The notes beneath the pieces are model-generated. The model worked only from the letters and a program-made list of their open reading frames with translations. It did not search any database and was not told the origin of the DNA. A DNA stretch of 46,944 nt from Pilatotrama ljubarskyi (lineage: Eukaryota > Basidiomycota > Agaricomycetes > Polyporales > Polyporaceae): positions 1-46,944 of the forward strand of contig MU277713.1 of assembly GCA_022385805.1 (NCBI GenBank), in the 5' to 3' direction. Numbering within the stretch: position 1 is the first letter of the stretch; the number at the start of each line of letters is the position of its first letter. Positions 33,358 through 45,115 of the stretch are shown in pieces. Made by a program: the position numbers and the translations under genes.

Positions 33358-35087
33358 AACATCACCAGTTGGGCCACGCGTTGTGTACCGGTCGCGTAGA
33401 CCCTGTAAGACCTTATGACTCGAGGAACGCGCGCACCTCGTAGAAGTCTCCTACGTTCTGAAGTCCTTTCCAAACGATACCACATGTATGCCTCAGCACA
33501 AGCCTCAGGTCGCGTACGTTGTTATGCCACTGTGCGATCTGACGCGTGGTACTCTGCCGGCCACCACTCGCGTCACTCGCGGGCCAGGTTCAGCTCGAGT
33601 CCCCCCGTTACCTCCGGTTGACGAGACCCATCTTGTGCTACCGTTCCCGCATATTCCTCACAGCGCGTTCGCGCTGTCCTCGTTCGCACGTCAGGATTTT
33701 GCTGCCGGCGTGTATTTTGGTGGCTCAGGATGACGTCCAGGAGAGCCCCTCGCGAATCCCGAACAGCCCTGAATTCCGCCCCCTGTTCATCATCCCGCGA
33801 TTCTTCGGCGGCACCCCAGACTCGTACTGGGGTAGGCAAGTCGTCTCTACCGCTCCACACCGTAACGCTGCCCTCGTCCTCTCTGCTTCTCATTCAGCCC
33901 CTGTCTCCCCAACGGACAAATGCAAATACCCGTACCGAGACCACGTCCAATGCAACAGCTTGAGCTCGCAGCTCAGGCGACGCCTCGAGACGCATACGCG
34001 CTTCACCGATATGAACGACTCCCAACCATGAGGTTGCTGTGAAGGGCCACTAAGCGACGCACAGGGATGCGGCATACCGTGGGCATTGGCGGAGCCGATC
34101 GAGTATGAGCGAATGCTGTTCATGGGCGGGTGAGGCTAGGAGTTCAGCAGGTGAGACGTGCTGGTGAGGCATCTGAGGGTAATTCCGGGGAGGTGTTTAG
34201 GGGATCCGTTTGGGCTGCGGTGAAGCGGGAACAAGGAGAATGCGACGGGACTTACGGCGACATCCTTGTATTATCTCATGGGACAGTCATTTATACCCAA
34301 GCATGGCCGCACTCTTGTCTCTCGGAACCTTGGCCACTTTCATGCTATCCGAAAATGGTTTCAATGCTCGTAAGGGATGTCAGATATCATACCACAGCAG
34401 CTGACGGCCTGTATAGATACGTGTGGCCGAAGTCCGTCCAAAACTGACACTCCCATAGGCAGTATTCCGCAGGATGGCCTGCTGCTGTCCGCTTACCCGA
34501 GACGACGTCCGCGAGCGGATCCGCGTTCCAGCCTTCGCCATCGTGCAACTGATCTGGCATCCGCCACATCTCACTGCATTCACGACGTCCTCTATCCGCC
34601 GGTCAACCTGAAGGTCCTCACAAAGCTCCTCGTCATCCACATGGAGGTAACCGTCTTCAAGCGTTTTGAGACTATACCCGATCAGTCAGGATAGGTCTGA
34701 CTCAAGCCAACGTGGGTGGAGAGCATATCGTGGATACGAGCGCATTATGCGCAACATTAACACGTACATGGCTACTAGCTCGGTACGAGGAAGGTCTCAC
34801 AAAGAGGATGTGAGAGGGACAGCGTGACCGTGGCTCGAGCTCCGAGGGAGAGCACCCCGCCATGCTCGCTGGCGACCGAAGTGCTGGGCGAGCGCCAGTT
34901 TCTTGGTAAGCGCTCGCGTTTGGCGTAGAAATTGCCGCCTGTTTGACGGAGCAGCGGAAAGGGGAAAACCGCGGGAGGCCTCGCTCTTCTTTGACGACCT
35001 TGAATGCGAGCTGGAGCCGCTCGTCTGGGACAAGATAGTGGAATTCCTAAGCAGAGGTGTACTTGGCCAGGTCAGACCCACCTTGAT
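33358..35087. other. Unresolved stretch with exon-like fragments
   Basis: Candidate fragments: plus strand about 33921-34042 (MQIPVPRPRPMQQLELAAQA, ending TGA), plus strand about 34470-34690, and plus strand 34903-35101 (SLFFDDLECELEPLVWDKIV). None could be linked or recognised. Confidence 0.3.
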
Positions 35088-35123
35088 CCAGGTCAGACCC
35101 TGACCCTCTTTGGTCTGACCTGG
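35088..35123. repeat. Perfect 12-bp inverted repeat
   Basis: CCAGGTCAGACC at 35088-35099 and GGTCTGACCTGG at 35112-35123, with a 12-nt loop. A further partial copy (CCAGGTCAGACC) lies at about 35067. The GTCTGA core recalls the subterminal repeats of the 493-bp element, but no complete element was found. Confidence 0.7.
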
Positions 35124-36617
35124 GTTGAGTGGTACAAACATAGTGACTATCCACCATTTTCTGATTGATTTCCGCTGGCGCACATGAAGCAGTGATTCTC
35201 ATTCATTCATCGTGGTATTCACCACATAAGTAGCATGGTACTGTATCAACTCAGATTTATTAGAGATACTGTTACATAGCGCAGACGTAGCTAAGCATGC
35301 CATGGCAGTGGGCGGAGATGAGCAAAGTAGGCAGAAGAGGACAGGTCATCACGAATACAGATAGGGAATGCTGACGTAGGCCAAGAGCATCAGGACTTCG
35401 AGCAACAGCGAAGCGTGAGCAGGCAGGGACCGAAGTAGGGATAGGATCATTTCAAGTCCACGGAGACGTCAATGAGGGAGCGCTGATGAGAGATCGCGGA
35501 GACAAAGTAGGGCGAGAGCCAGGAGAAGAGCTGAAGAGAAGCAGTGTAATCTTGATTGATGAGACAGCTGGCACGCTTGGTCTCACAAGATGTACTCAGG
35601 AGACAAGCCGACTAAGAGGAGCCTAAGGTGCATGTGTAATGGATCAATGGTTTTGACAGCAGGCACAGAAAGAAGCTGCTGCCACCACAAGAGTGTACAG
35701 CACCAACAGGGAGCCAGTGTGAGCACAAAAGAGCATCCAGAACATACCAGGAGCCAGCAAGGACCGTAGTAGATATCCACCAGCACATACCATGGTGCAG
35801 CGGCGAGCACCATCGAACGTCTCAGCACGGAAGCGAGGACCAGAGTTGAGCACAATAATCAAGAAGTCTGAGTCACACCTGGAGCTGTGCCTGCACTAGG
35901 AGCCAAGAAGACGCGAGAGGCATGTGAGACAGAGAACTAGGTGACAATGATGAGAATGGCTGAGTGCAGAGAGATGATGTTGACGAAGAAGAAAACGTTA
36001 AGTCAGGACGGCGGACGCGGTCGCCAGGCAAGCCTCTGTTGCTGTTATTTGGCCATGTTTGGTTTGAAGGCGGAGTTACTCCAGCACTACAGCGTGTCGC
36101 AATCTCAGTGTTTATCACTATTTTATTGCACTCATCTACGATTGATTATGTTCACCATAAAAATCCACATCCCCAGTTAATCCCCACTTTGTGTGGTGAT
36201 TGGCGCTTTCCACCAGATAAGGTCATAGCACCCACCACTTCTGAGGCGCACAGTGTCTCATCCTAAGAAACAGTGGACATCAGCTATCGGTCATTGCAAA
36301 GTAAAGTCAACCATACCTTGACCATGATGGTACACTTTGCACCTGTACAGGAGGGATTTCCACTCGACGAGCTCCATACTGACTTGCGAGAAGTCGTGGA
36401 TGTTCAAAGCTAATGCCGCACAGGGGTGGGCGTTTTGATACTCGTTTGTGGTCGTAAGCCATGTTGGTCAAAAGGATTGGGAGAAAATATGGTCAATGAC
36501 GATCATCAGAATAGGCAACATGGCATACTGCAGTGAGTTTTCTGTGGTAGTAGCGGTGGTTGGAGGGAGAGGCGTATCAGTGTGCCTTCGGAAGCAGCAG
36601 GAAGCTTGTATGAACAA
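35124..36617. other. Intergenic, no supported gene
   Basis: Purine-rich on the plus strand from 35200 to 36000, with no domain-bearing frame. Confidence 0.4.
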
Positions 36618-37930
36618 CACTGTGGGTAGGATGTACAGTGAAAACCACTGTTTTGCACAGTATATGCCGTATTTTGTTGTCCGAAACACTCAATATCCAC
36701 GCAGTGAATTGTATTGTTTATCGGAAACAATGTGTATAACACTCCTGAATCATTGTTTTCTAAGCGAGTGGTCTAGGCAGTGCTCCGAGAACATTGATTT
36801 CCACTGTCCGATTACGCCCCAGTCTTATTCACTGTTTGGAACGTTGCTTGGGTCTGCGCTGTGGAACCTTTCTTTTCGTCGGAGTCAGAAGTGCCCAATG
36901 CCTCCGCTTTTGGAAGGGCTCTCAGCTTTCAAACTCCACCTCACTTCAGACATCATTGGATGTTCCTCACTCTCGAGTCGCTCTCGACGCTCTTGCACCG
37001 CAACCACCACGTCCGCCCTCCGTCTGGCTTTCTCTATCTCCTGTATACGCGACTACTGCGACCCTGGAAGGCTTGTATGTGCTTCAAACACACTATTGAC
37101 CAAATGTCAGTTGTGCCCAAGCCTTGCAAATGCGCCATTGGCAACCCATGGACCCGACCTGGTATGGAATAGAGTACTTAGTGCACGTGCACTGCTGCTG
37201 GCGCCTCATTGATGTTCAGATCTGACAGGATAGTGAGTAAGCATGTGCAGCGGTCTCGCATGCACTGACTGCACACTGTGTGCTGCTACATGCCAAGCGG
37301 GGGCCCTGGCAGTGCCGACCCAACCACGGAAGAGCCACGCATTGAGGAGTGGGAGCAACTCTGCCCGAACTCACAGGTGAGTGTGCTGCATTTGAAGCAG
37401 ACACCCGAGGACAAAGCTGGCTCTGAAGACACTGAGAACATGCCACGCTTGCAGAGTCTAGCAAATTTCTGCCCGCTTGCATGAGAGGTGAAAGCCCGGG
37501 CAGAGGTGTGCAGGCTGGGCATGTTCGAGGTGCGTCGTGACCTGTTGGATGCGAGAGGCGTGGTCGACGGTCACATAGAATTTGTAGTCGCCGCATGGTG
37601 CTGTGCCATGTATGTACTGCTGTGTCTCTTGCTAAATATATATGTTTTGATTGCTCTAAAACTGGTGCATCTGAGCAAGAGAAGCTGATTTCTACGTGGT
37701 GGACCCTTAAAGATAGCCATGGTCTCAACAGTGCTATTCACCGTTTTTTCGTCGAAAACATTAAGAAATACTAGGGGTTTTGGCACCGATCATTGTGTCA
37801 AACAATGAGTTCCATCACCGTTGCACACAGTCCTCACACCCATCAGCAAAACATTTCATTTTATTGTTCATAACAGTTACTTGGGTACTGTACTTAACGG
37901 TAAAACTCATTGTATATCCTACCCACAGTG
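36618..37930. mobile_element. 1.3-kb CACTA-like element, copy 1
   Basis: Left end CACTGTGGGTAGGATGTAC; right end is the reverse complement of CACTGTGGGTAGGATATAC. Inverted ends of about 24 bp beginning CACTG are characteristic of the CACTA (EnSpm) superfamily. Neighbouring trinucleotides (CAA, ACG) do not match, so no target duplication is left. Internal frames (37270-37480 and 37490-37690, the latter with a hydrophobic segment) show no transposase motif. Non-autonomous or decayed. Confidence 0.7.
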
Positions 37931-38131
37931 ACGAGGTGGAGCAAAGGCGACCACAAGAGCAATGTCGCATACTTCGCACTTCGCTTTTCAGTCGAGTTCA
38001 CACATGTTTGCATTCTCGCTCGACATGCTAGTCTTGGTGCTGCCTCAAGTTCCAAAACTTACTCTGACTTGATCTCAGGTACAGTCTGTGGTGAGAGCAC
38101 TCAGTTTGATGGTGGTGAAAGACTCTATTGC

Positions 38132-39168
38132 CACTGTGAGAATGATTAGTGGTGAAAATCACCCCCACATCGGTGGTGGAAAAGCACGGGGAAGATGGTG
38201 ATTTTAACAGTGGGGAGGGCAAAATCACCTCTCAGGCCGGTGATTCCGCGGTGGATATTATATCTGTCTAAATGACTGAATTCACTACTTGCGTGTTACG
38301 GGCTCCGACATGTTCAAAATCACCGGCCTCACCAGTTAATTTGTGGTTCTGATATCACTGCTCCAGGTAGTGATTATCATAGGATACAGAGGTCCTTTCT
38401 CAGTCAATTGCTCACGCACTCAGAGCACTAGATGACTGCAGCAACACATTGATTACAAGATCAGAAAGTACATGTCAGAGACTATACGTGATGCGGTACC
38501 TAGCATACTGGTACATCCTCGGTACTCTGGCGGCTGTGTGGTACCGATGTCGCTGCCTCTCTATGAGAAGAGACCATCAGCTCATGATCACTTTCGTCTT
38601 GGAGGAAGGAATACGTACTTGCAGATCAGCCTGGAAGACTCTCATCGCCGTTCTCCACCGCTCTCCTGGGACTTGTCTGGCTTACTGCGGGAGTAAATAG
38701 TCAGCATGGCGCCGGTCACTGGAGATACAATATACACACCTGCAATCCTCATCCGTGCCACATCCTCCAATGATCCTTGCCGCGAGGGCGAGCAGATTCA
38801 CACACCTGTCTAGGTCTCCATCGTGGAAAGATCTGCCATGTTCACCTTGGGCTGGGAGCGGCCTGTGCGTACATGGTGGGGAGAAACAAGGCGGGGGAGC
38901 AGTGCATTCGCCGTGAAGAGTCTCGCAGGGCCAGCTTCACAGGGGCCTGTAAAACTCCATCCTCGATGCTCCTGGCTTTGATTGTTCTCACGGTCTCCCA
39001 GAGACGTCCTGAATGGCTGCTCGTTTATGTCCACGGTTTAGCGAGTGATTGAGAAGTGGTTATTTTCACCCTACAATCACTAATTGACAGAATTCACCAC
39101 CATCACTGGTGAAAGTCATAATTCACCGGGCAGTCCGGTGTTTTTCACACAGAACCGTTCTCACAGTG
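38132..39168. mobile_element. 1037-bp CACTA-like element, copy 2
   Basis: Begins CACTGTGAGAA and ends TTCTCACAGTG, with a perfect 3-bp duplication TGC at 38129-38131 and 39169-39171. Subterminal regions repeat GGTGAAAATCACC-type words in both orientations, as CACTA elements do. Its ends differ from those of the neighbour at 36618, so it is a separate subfamily. The two flanks of the site carry similar GTGGTGAGAGCACT and GATGGTGGTGAAAGACT words, meaning it landed in another repeat. Confidence 0.85.
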
Positions 39169-39247
39169 TGCTCTCTATCTACCTGTGGTGAGAGCACTAT
39201 GGTACAGATGTCAGGAAAAGAATATGAGAAAAAGGTATGGACAAGCA

Positions 39248-39287
39248 TCTCACCTCAGTCTGATGGTGGTGAAAGACTGAGGTGAGA
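39248..39287. repeat. Perfect 14-bp-stem hairpin
   Basis: TCTCACCTCAGTCT at 39248-39261 and AGACTGAGGTGAGA at 39274-39287, with a 12-nt loop. The loop and right arm resemble the sequence just left of the CACTA element (38108-38124). Confidence 0.85.
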
Positions 39288-40293
39288 CTGCAGACGTGAC
39301 ATGCGGAAGGTGTGTCGCGCGTATGTCACGTGACCGTAGCTGCTACTCTAGCGCCCGCGGTCGCCTGCACAACACGGCGCCAATGTATCCGTTCTCCGTT
39401 CTCAGTCCTTGCTGAGAAATAAGTTATTTTTCCCATTCTGTCTCTGACTTTCCGACTTTTGGTCTCTGTACCGATTCCACTACGGGTGCTTCTGACTTCA
39501 TTTCGCTCGCTTCCAAGTTCCACATCATCTATTGTCCAGCGGGTCCGCCAAAGGACCCTCATACAGACATTCGCAAATGAATTAAAAGGCTACAGTCAAA
39601 CAGCGTAAGACGCGCACCACCACCCAACAGCGCGCCCGACTTTGCGGCCAAATCTACTGTATAACTCCTTTCGAGTAAGTGTCCCTCGAGGGGCGTTGGC
39701 CCGTCCTCCGCTCCTGAAAAGGCCACGAATTTAACCTGAACTGAACTCCTGTCGACAACCTGTTTACAAGCTGGTTCCGGTCCGGAATCTGAGTAAGTAC
39801 CATTACTTACTGGATAACAAACAACATCAATGCGGCGCTTTGTGCACTCTCATCGAAAATCCCAGACTGTCTCCGGGCCAGAACCAGGAGAAAAATTCCG
39901 CCCGTTTCCCCTCCCTGTTCCGGGCCAGAGCTTGGGCCATTGCCCCTCGATCGTGTCCGTGCATACTGGCCGATTTCCTACAAAGGGTGATTTATTCCCA
40001 GAAGCCCCGCACCGCGCAAAGAGACGCCCGTTTGTCCCTTGTGCGCCTCCTCCCCATCGAAGCCCCTTCTCTCTCTCTCTGTCTCTGTCTCCCCCTCCCT
40101 CTCCCTCTCTCAGACTTCGCCTTTTCCGGCAGGCGGCAGGTGCGCCGTTGCATGGCTTTTGACTGTACCATCATCCCCTTCCACTCGCTGCTGATTTGAC
40201 GGGCCTCGCGCAAGGGAAGTCTCACTGCTGACAACAAGCAGAACGACTGCTAACCTAGAACGTCGCAAATTTGACCCTCTGGATCTTCGTCTG
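39288..40293. other. Intergenic with a pyrimidine-rich tract
   Basis: 40069-40113 is a CT-rich tract. Frames on both strands are low-complexity. No gene is supported. Confidence 0.4.
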
Positions 40294-40764
40294 TCACACA
40301 AGCACTTTTGCGAGACTCCTCAAAAGCAGAGGCAAACGGGAAGGATGAGGTGCCGCCGCGAAACTTGCGTCCTCGATTGCGTCGCAACGTGAGGTGGCTA
40401 TATGCGCAGTTATCTCAATGACGTCTGTACTTCTGACTGGTGTGGAGTTTTCACTCGAAGCGTAGCTCACGTCTTCCATCAGGCGGCCAAGTGAAGCTGG
40501 ATCCAATTCAGGGACTTGCCAGCATTCCGAGACGAGGAGAATACCTGTGGCTATCGATAGCTGCGCGAAATCAACGTGTCTTCGAAACCTCCCCCCCTCT
40601 ATCCTACACGTTGCGACAGGAGGCCGTACGAGCCAAGAGTATCGAATGGGGAGTGCGCACGTAGGCTTATCATGGCCGGTAGGTCCTCTTATCCTCGTCG
40701 CTTCGATTCGTGTGATACATCTGTCCCCTCTTCCTGCGAATGTAGCCCATTGCATGTACGGCAT
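40294..40764 (-). CDS. Hypothetical 156-residue protein
   Basis: A single open minus-strand frame. The C-terminal half looks coding (ELDPASLGRLMEDVSYASS, then AEDASFAA-type acidic/helical sequence), while the first third is less convincing and may be non-coding or include an intron. It lies head-to-head with the 17-exon gene at 41088. No domain was recognised. Confidence 0.35.
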   Translation of the reverse strand: MPYMQWATFAGRGDRCITRIEATRIRGPTGHDKPTCALPIRYSWLVRPPVATCRIEGGRFRRHVDFAQLSIATGILLVSECWQVPELDPASLGRLMEDVSYASSENSTPVRSTDVIEITAHIATSRCDAIEDASFAAAPHPSRLPLLLRSLAKVLV

Positions 40765-41087
40765 TGACCTATTGCATAAAGAATCTTATGTCGCAGAGGC
40801 GCTCAACGGACATGTACGTTTACGTTCTCCGAACAGCTTTGTTTCTTTTGTGGGCCGTTGTACGCACGCTTTGAAGTGAGTGTCAATCACATTATCCGCC
40901 TCCGCCTCCCTCCTCCCCCCCCCCCTTGCATGGGCTGTTGTCCGCCGGAAGGAGGTGCCGACAACCATCGTTATCCTCGTCTCCGTTCATACTTTGACTG
41001 CGGCCACCAGTGCTACAAATGCGGCCGTGCGACGTGGAGCATCCTACCTCTTCCGTCCCCCATCATCAACATCTGCCGTCCTGAACC

Positions 41088-44000
41088 ATGACCAGGTTTC
41101 CATCCGATGGCTACGATTCCGGAGGGCCTGCCTCGGGCATGGACTCTTCGATGGGCGAAGGTACGCATCCGATAGCCTCTCAGGTGAAAACAATGTCTCG
41201 ATCTATTCTGTGATTCCTAGATACCTGGAAATTACGCCGCGACTGGATCGCGCCTGATTCCTCTCCTGACGCGAGAGAGCGCTGGGACGGTAAGTGGATC
41301 TACAATCTCTGCCGATGTATTGACACGGACTGCGGCGTTGTTTCAGTTCAAAACCCACCGAGTGAATCATTCCCTCCTCAGAATGGTGAGAACTCGTGGT
41401 TCCTTTTGTTCCTCCACAATCTCGCTGATCTATGGCTGAGCAGCCATAAGATATGCGCTGAATGATGAGCTGATGTTGCAACCCGGTACGTACCTTGAGT
41501 GTTCGCCCCGTCCGATGACACAATCAACATTCACTACAGGGAAAATTTGGGGAGATGCCCCGGGACAGGGTAGTAGTAACTCAGACTCTAAGCCTTCAGC
41601 CCAGTCTCAGTCGCCTGACATTTGCGTCGCTGCGATGCCCCCAGGTATAGATATTCCTGAACGCAACTCTATTGTAAGACAGTCTCCATCTTTTCTATTT
41701 GGCTTACAAATTGCCGTCCTCAGACGTCCTATAGCGGGCATCCATGGGAAGCTCCCGGTTCTACGAGCGCTGCATTCCTCAATGACGCTGGTCGTTCGAC
41801 CGGTCACACGACAAATTGTACCGCAAGTGATGGGTATATGCCCCTTGGTGAGACTTACGACACTTCTGCGAGTCTCTCGGACGCGGAATCCGACGGGGAC
41901 GTCACAGACTACCTCATGGACGGTATCGGTACCGTGCCAAGGGAAATCTTCCGTGCACGGAAGTATCCGGTTGGGGACAACACTGCCAAGGACGAACGAA
42001 TGCAGCTCACCGAAAGTGATGACGGAGACGATGGAGATGATGGGGAGTATGAAGACGACGATGACGGTGGGGGCGGCGGCGAAGATGAAGATGACGACAA
42101 TGAAGACCACGAGCACGATGTTTATGACAACTGCGCCGGAGACGAGTCTGAGGATAGCGAGGACGCGATGGACAATCTGCATGGTGTGGACCCGAGTGTG
42201 AATGCCAGTCAATGGAACGACGTCCATGTCCTCCCATCTTTATTTGCCTCGACGAGCACTGGTATCTCCTTGCCGAGGTCCACCATTCCGGCGCCGGCGC
42301 CGGTCTCTGTGCAAGATCCCAACCAAGGCCATGCGGCCACCAGGTACGTTGTCGGTGTACTCTTGACCTCCCTTACGGACCCTTCGCCCCTAGTGGCCTG
42401 GTGCAGACCGCAACCCGGGTCGAAGCCCATACCACACCAATGTATCCATCGCTTCCGTGGCAAGGATCTCCATGCTTGCATAAGTGAGCTATGCAATCGA
42501 ACACCTGCGCCTGTGTTGAGTTGACGCTGGTGCTCATGCTCGATGTAGTCCACAGTACCCCGTGTTCCAACCCCCCGCTGGAGGTTCCCATTCCCCTCTC
42601 ATGCCCAGCGTCCCTGTTCTATCCTCAACGAGAACAGGAGTGGATTCCCGTCCCAGGTAATTCTCTCCACCTCCAGATTACGGCGCTGCTGATATATGAT
42701 ATCAGAGCTGACCATGACGTTACCTCAGCTCAACGGCCTCCACATCCGATGGCTTTTCAGGAGTATGTCAAATCCCGCCTTACACTCTACCGTGTTCTCA
42801 GCGGAATGAACCTGCACAGGGTGTCACCATCTCTAAGTATGAAGGAATCGATAGGCGCGTACAATACGGGCCTTCCTCCGCCACCATACTTTACTCCTAC
42901 CTCGGTGGTTCGCATGGAGCCTCGGGGCCTAGAGTATGCGCCACCTCACAGGTGATGCGATAGCTTTGAGTACTGCGCTGGCCGTCTGACGTCGTGATTC
43001 TAGGGCTGTGAATCATGATGACCAAACAACGGCAATAGCAACGCAGCTCGGAGGATTTGACACCGTGACAGACGGGGTAATTGTCGTGAGTATGACCAGA
43101 GGATCATTTAGCGTGGACTTTTGAAGGATCTCCACGCCTGCCGACACACGCTGATGAGTGTTCACCAGGAGACGAGTCATTACGGACGAGCGAAGTGGGT
43201 AGCCCTGATACGGTCGTAAGATTCCTCTGATCACATACCTTGCATTCAGCAAAGGGAAGAAGCGTGCCCGATCGGTGTCATCCGTCGCCTCGAGCCAAGC
43301 GTGCTCAACCATGTACGGGCGAGTACGCAAGAAGGTAAGGCGCGACGAACGTGCAACGGAACCTCGCGACACGCCGATCGGCAGCCCAAGCGTGAACCCC
43401 GGCCAGCAGGACGCCAGACAGTCCACTTTGTATACCAGCTCTAGTCCTCCGGTAAGCCTTGAGTGCTCTATAGGATGTTCCCCGCGCATTGTCTGATACA
43501 TCTGTCGGGGACGTGGCTTCTATGCCTTGCTAGCCCGTCGGACTAGACCCATCGAAAAATGCAATGGCGCACGCCGGGCCGTCATCGGTGCCAATGCTCG
43601 GACGACCGGTGCTCTTCCAAGCGGCGGGCGGGAATTTGTCCCAAAGAGCTGCAATGCAGTCTCACGTAAACATCATCCGCAACTCGAAGGCACGGCACGA
43701 CGCTGAGAGGCGCTTCGCCGAGAGGAATAGATTCATGCAGGCGCATCTGCATGCCAGCTCGGCGGAGATCCTGGTGAGCCTCTTCGCCCTGCGGGATCGC
43801 TGACCCTTTCCCATCATGACACATTGTTCATCTTTCCGTAGGACGTCCCCGCGTCTCGCGCAGAGGTATACGAAATACGCCGCGGGCTAGACAATCTCGT
43901 CACGTCTTTCCGGGAGTTTTCCTCTGCTGTACTCGAGATATTGAGGGACGTTCCGCCCAGCCAACAGCGCCGAGCATCGTATCCGCATGGCTCATCGGCA

Positions 44001-45115
44001 CCAGGGAGCGGAGGTCAACCCCGTCCTCACAGGCAACCTTCCCAATCCCGCTCTTCAGGGCCCAGGCGTAAAGGGTCTCCCAAGCGACGGACAGACGCGC
44101 AATGCACGCTCTCAGTGAGATAGCCATTCGCGACTCTTCCTCTACATCCACTCACAGGCCATCAGCGTGATGTGCAAGCCTTTGCGCGAGAACTCATGAA
44201 GCGTGGCGATGCGAAGTCGCCGTTTCCTCCTTCTTGCCTTGCTTCTCCTCAAGAAGTCAAGGCGTTCAATGCGGGGGATAATCATTGCTGTGACAAAGAG
44301 AACTTCAAAATTGACATCAGCAATGGTGCGCTGAACAGGTGGAATACTTCTGCGTCCATGGTCTTCGCCCGTGCTTTCGTCGAGTGCGGCCGGTTCGATT
44401 GCGACGATCAGGAGCTCATCGCGGAAGCTTTCAGGACGCACGTCCGGACATTGCGCAAGAACTTCCTCCGACAGGCCGAGGAGGAACACGTCCGTAAAAC
44501 GGCGGAGAAGAAGGCTAGGCGCGAGCAGCGGAAGTCAACGGTACGTGAATAGCCTACTTGATGCCTTCCACTCCTCATTTCAAACTCAACAGCTATTTTA
44601 TCGGCGCCGGCGCGTTGCGGCGAAATACAGCCAGTTGAAGCCCCACCTCCCTATGCTTGAGCAACTTGGCATTGACGGGATGAGTTCCGACGAGTCGGAC
44701 GAGGACAGCAATGGGTGCAAGTTATTCCGGATCCTCGCGAAGTCGTGGCGACCCGACCGGGTAACAGCGTGGCTTAGGGGCTTCGACGCCGTCGATGCTC
44801 TCACTCGAGATGCGCAGTCGTCTCGGGGTAATCAACCTCGCAGGCGAGCCGTGAGCAGCAAGGTCGATGACAGCCGCGCCGCGGTCAAAGGGTTGCCCAA
44901 GAACGCGTATAACCCTGTTTGGTATGCGAAGCTCGGCGACTTCGTTCGCGAAGCCCTCTGCCGAAGTGAAGACACATATTCATTCGAACACTGCGAGAGC
45001 GTGCTGCGGTAAGTGGCTCTGTCCAAAACATGTATCCTCATTAATGTCGGATCTGGCACGCAGTGCGGTGGAGGCTTATACCGAGGCGCTCAACAGGCCT
45101 GGTCCCTATCGATGA
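41088..45115 (+). CDS. Large 17-exon protein, about 1049 residues, with GMSSDESD C-terminal region
   Basis: Exons: 41088-41160, 41221-41289, 41347-41385, 41444-41485, 41540-41673, 41724-42343, 42394-42483, 42549-42656, 42706-42951, 43004-43085, 43127-43215, 43250-43451, 43534-43773, 43842-44114, 44166-44540, 44593-45008, 45064-45115; 3150 nt with every phase matching. N-terminal half is disordered: Ser/Pro/Gln-rich, then a long Asp/Glu/Gly block (about residues 200-250) and a Pro-rich part. The middle carries basic, NLS-like stretches (KGKKRARS, RVRKKVRRDER). The C-terminal third is ordered: an Arg/Lys/Glu helix (EKKARREQRK), then LGIDGMSSDESDED and KGLPKNAYNPVW. I recall similar GMSSDESD...GLP-N-Y-x-x-W regions from multi-copy hypothetical proteins of Agaricomycetes; function unknown. 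Acidic plus NLS features suggest a nuclear protein (inference). Confidence 0.8.

Noticed and set aside
41607..42227. 206-residue minus-strand frame rich in Ile and Val
   Set aside because: Antisense of the Asp/Glu-rich exon 6; GAN/GAY codons read backwards give Ile/Val/Phe and imitate membrane segments.
43013..43501. 162-residue minus-strand frame
   Set aside because: Antisense to exons 10-12 of the 17-exon gene, whose plus-strand exons join in phase and contain NLS-like sequence.
43564..45115. Separate gene starting at ATG 43564
   Set aside because: Exon 13 opens in phase at 43534 after a good acceptor and joins exon 12; a single long gene explains the region better, although an alternative start at 43564 remains possible.
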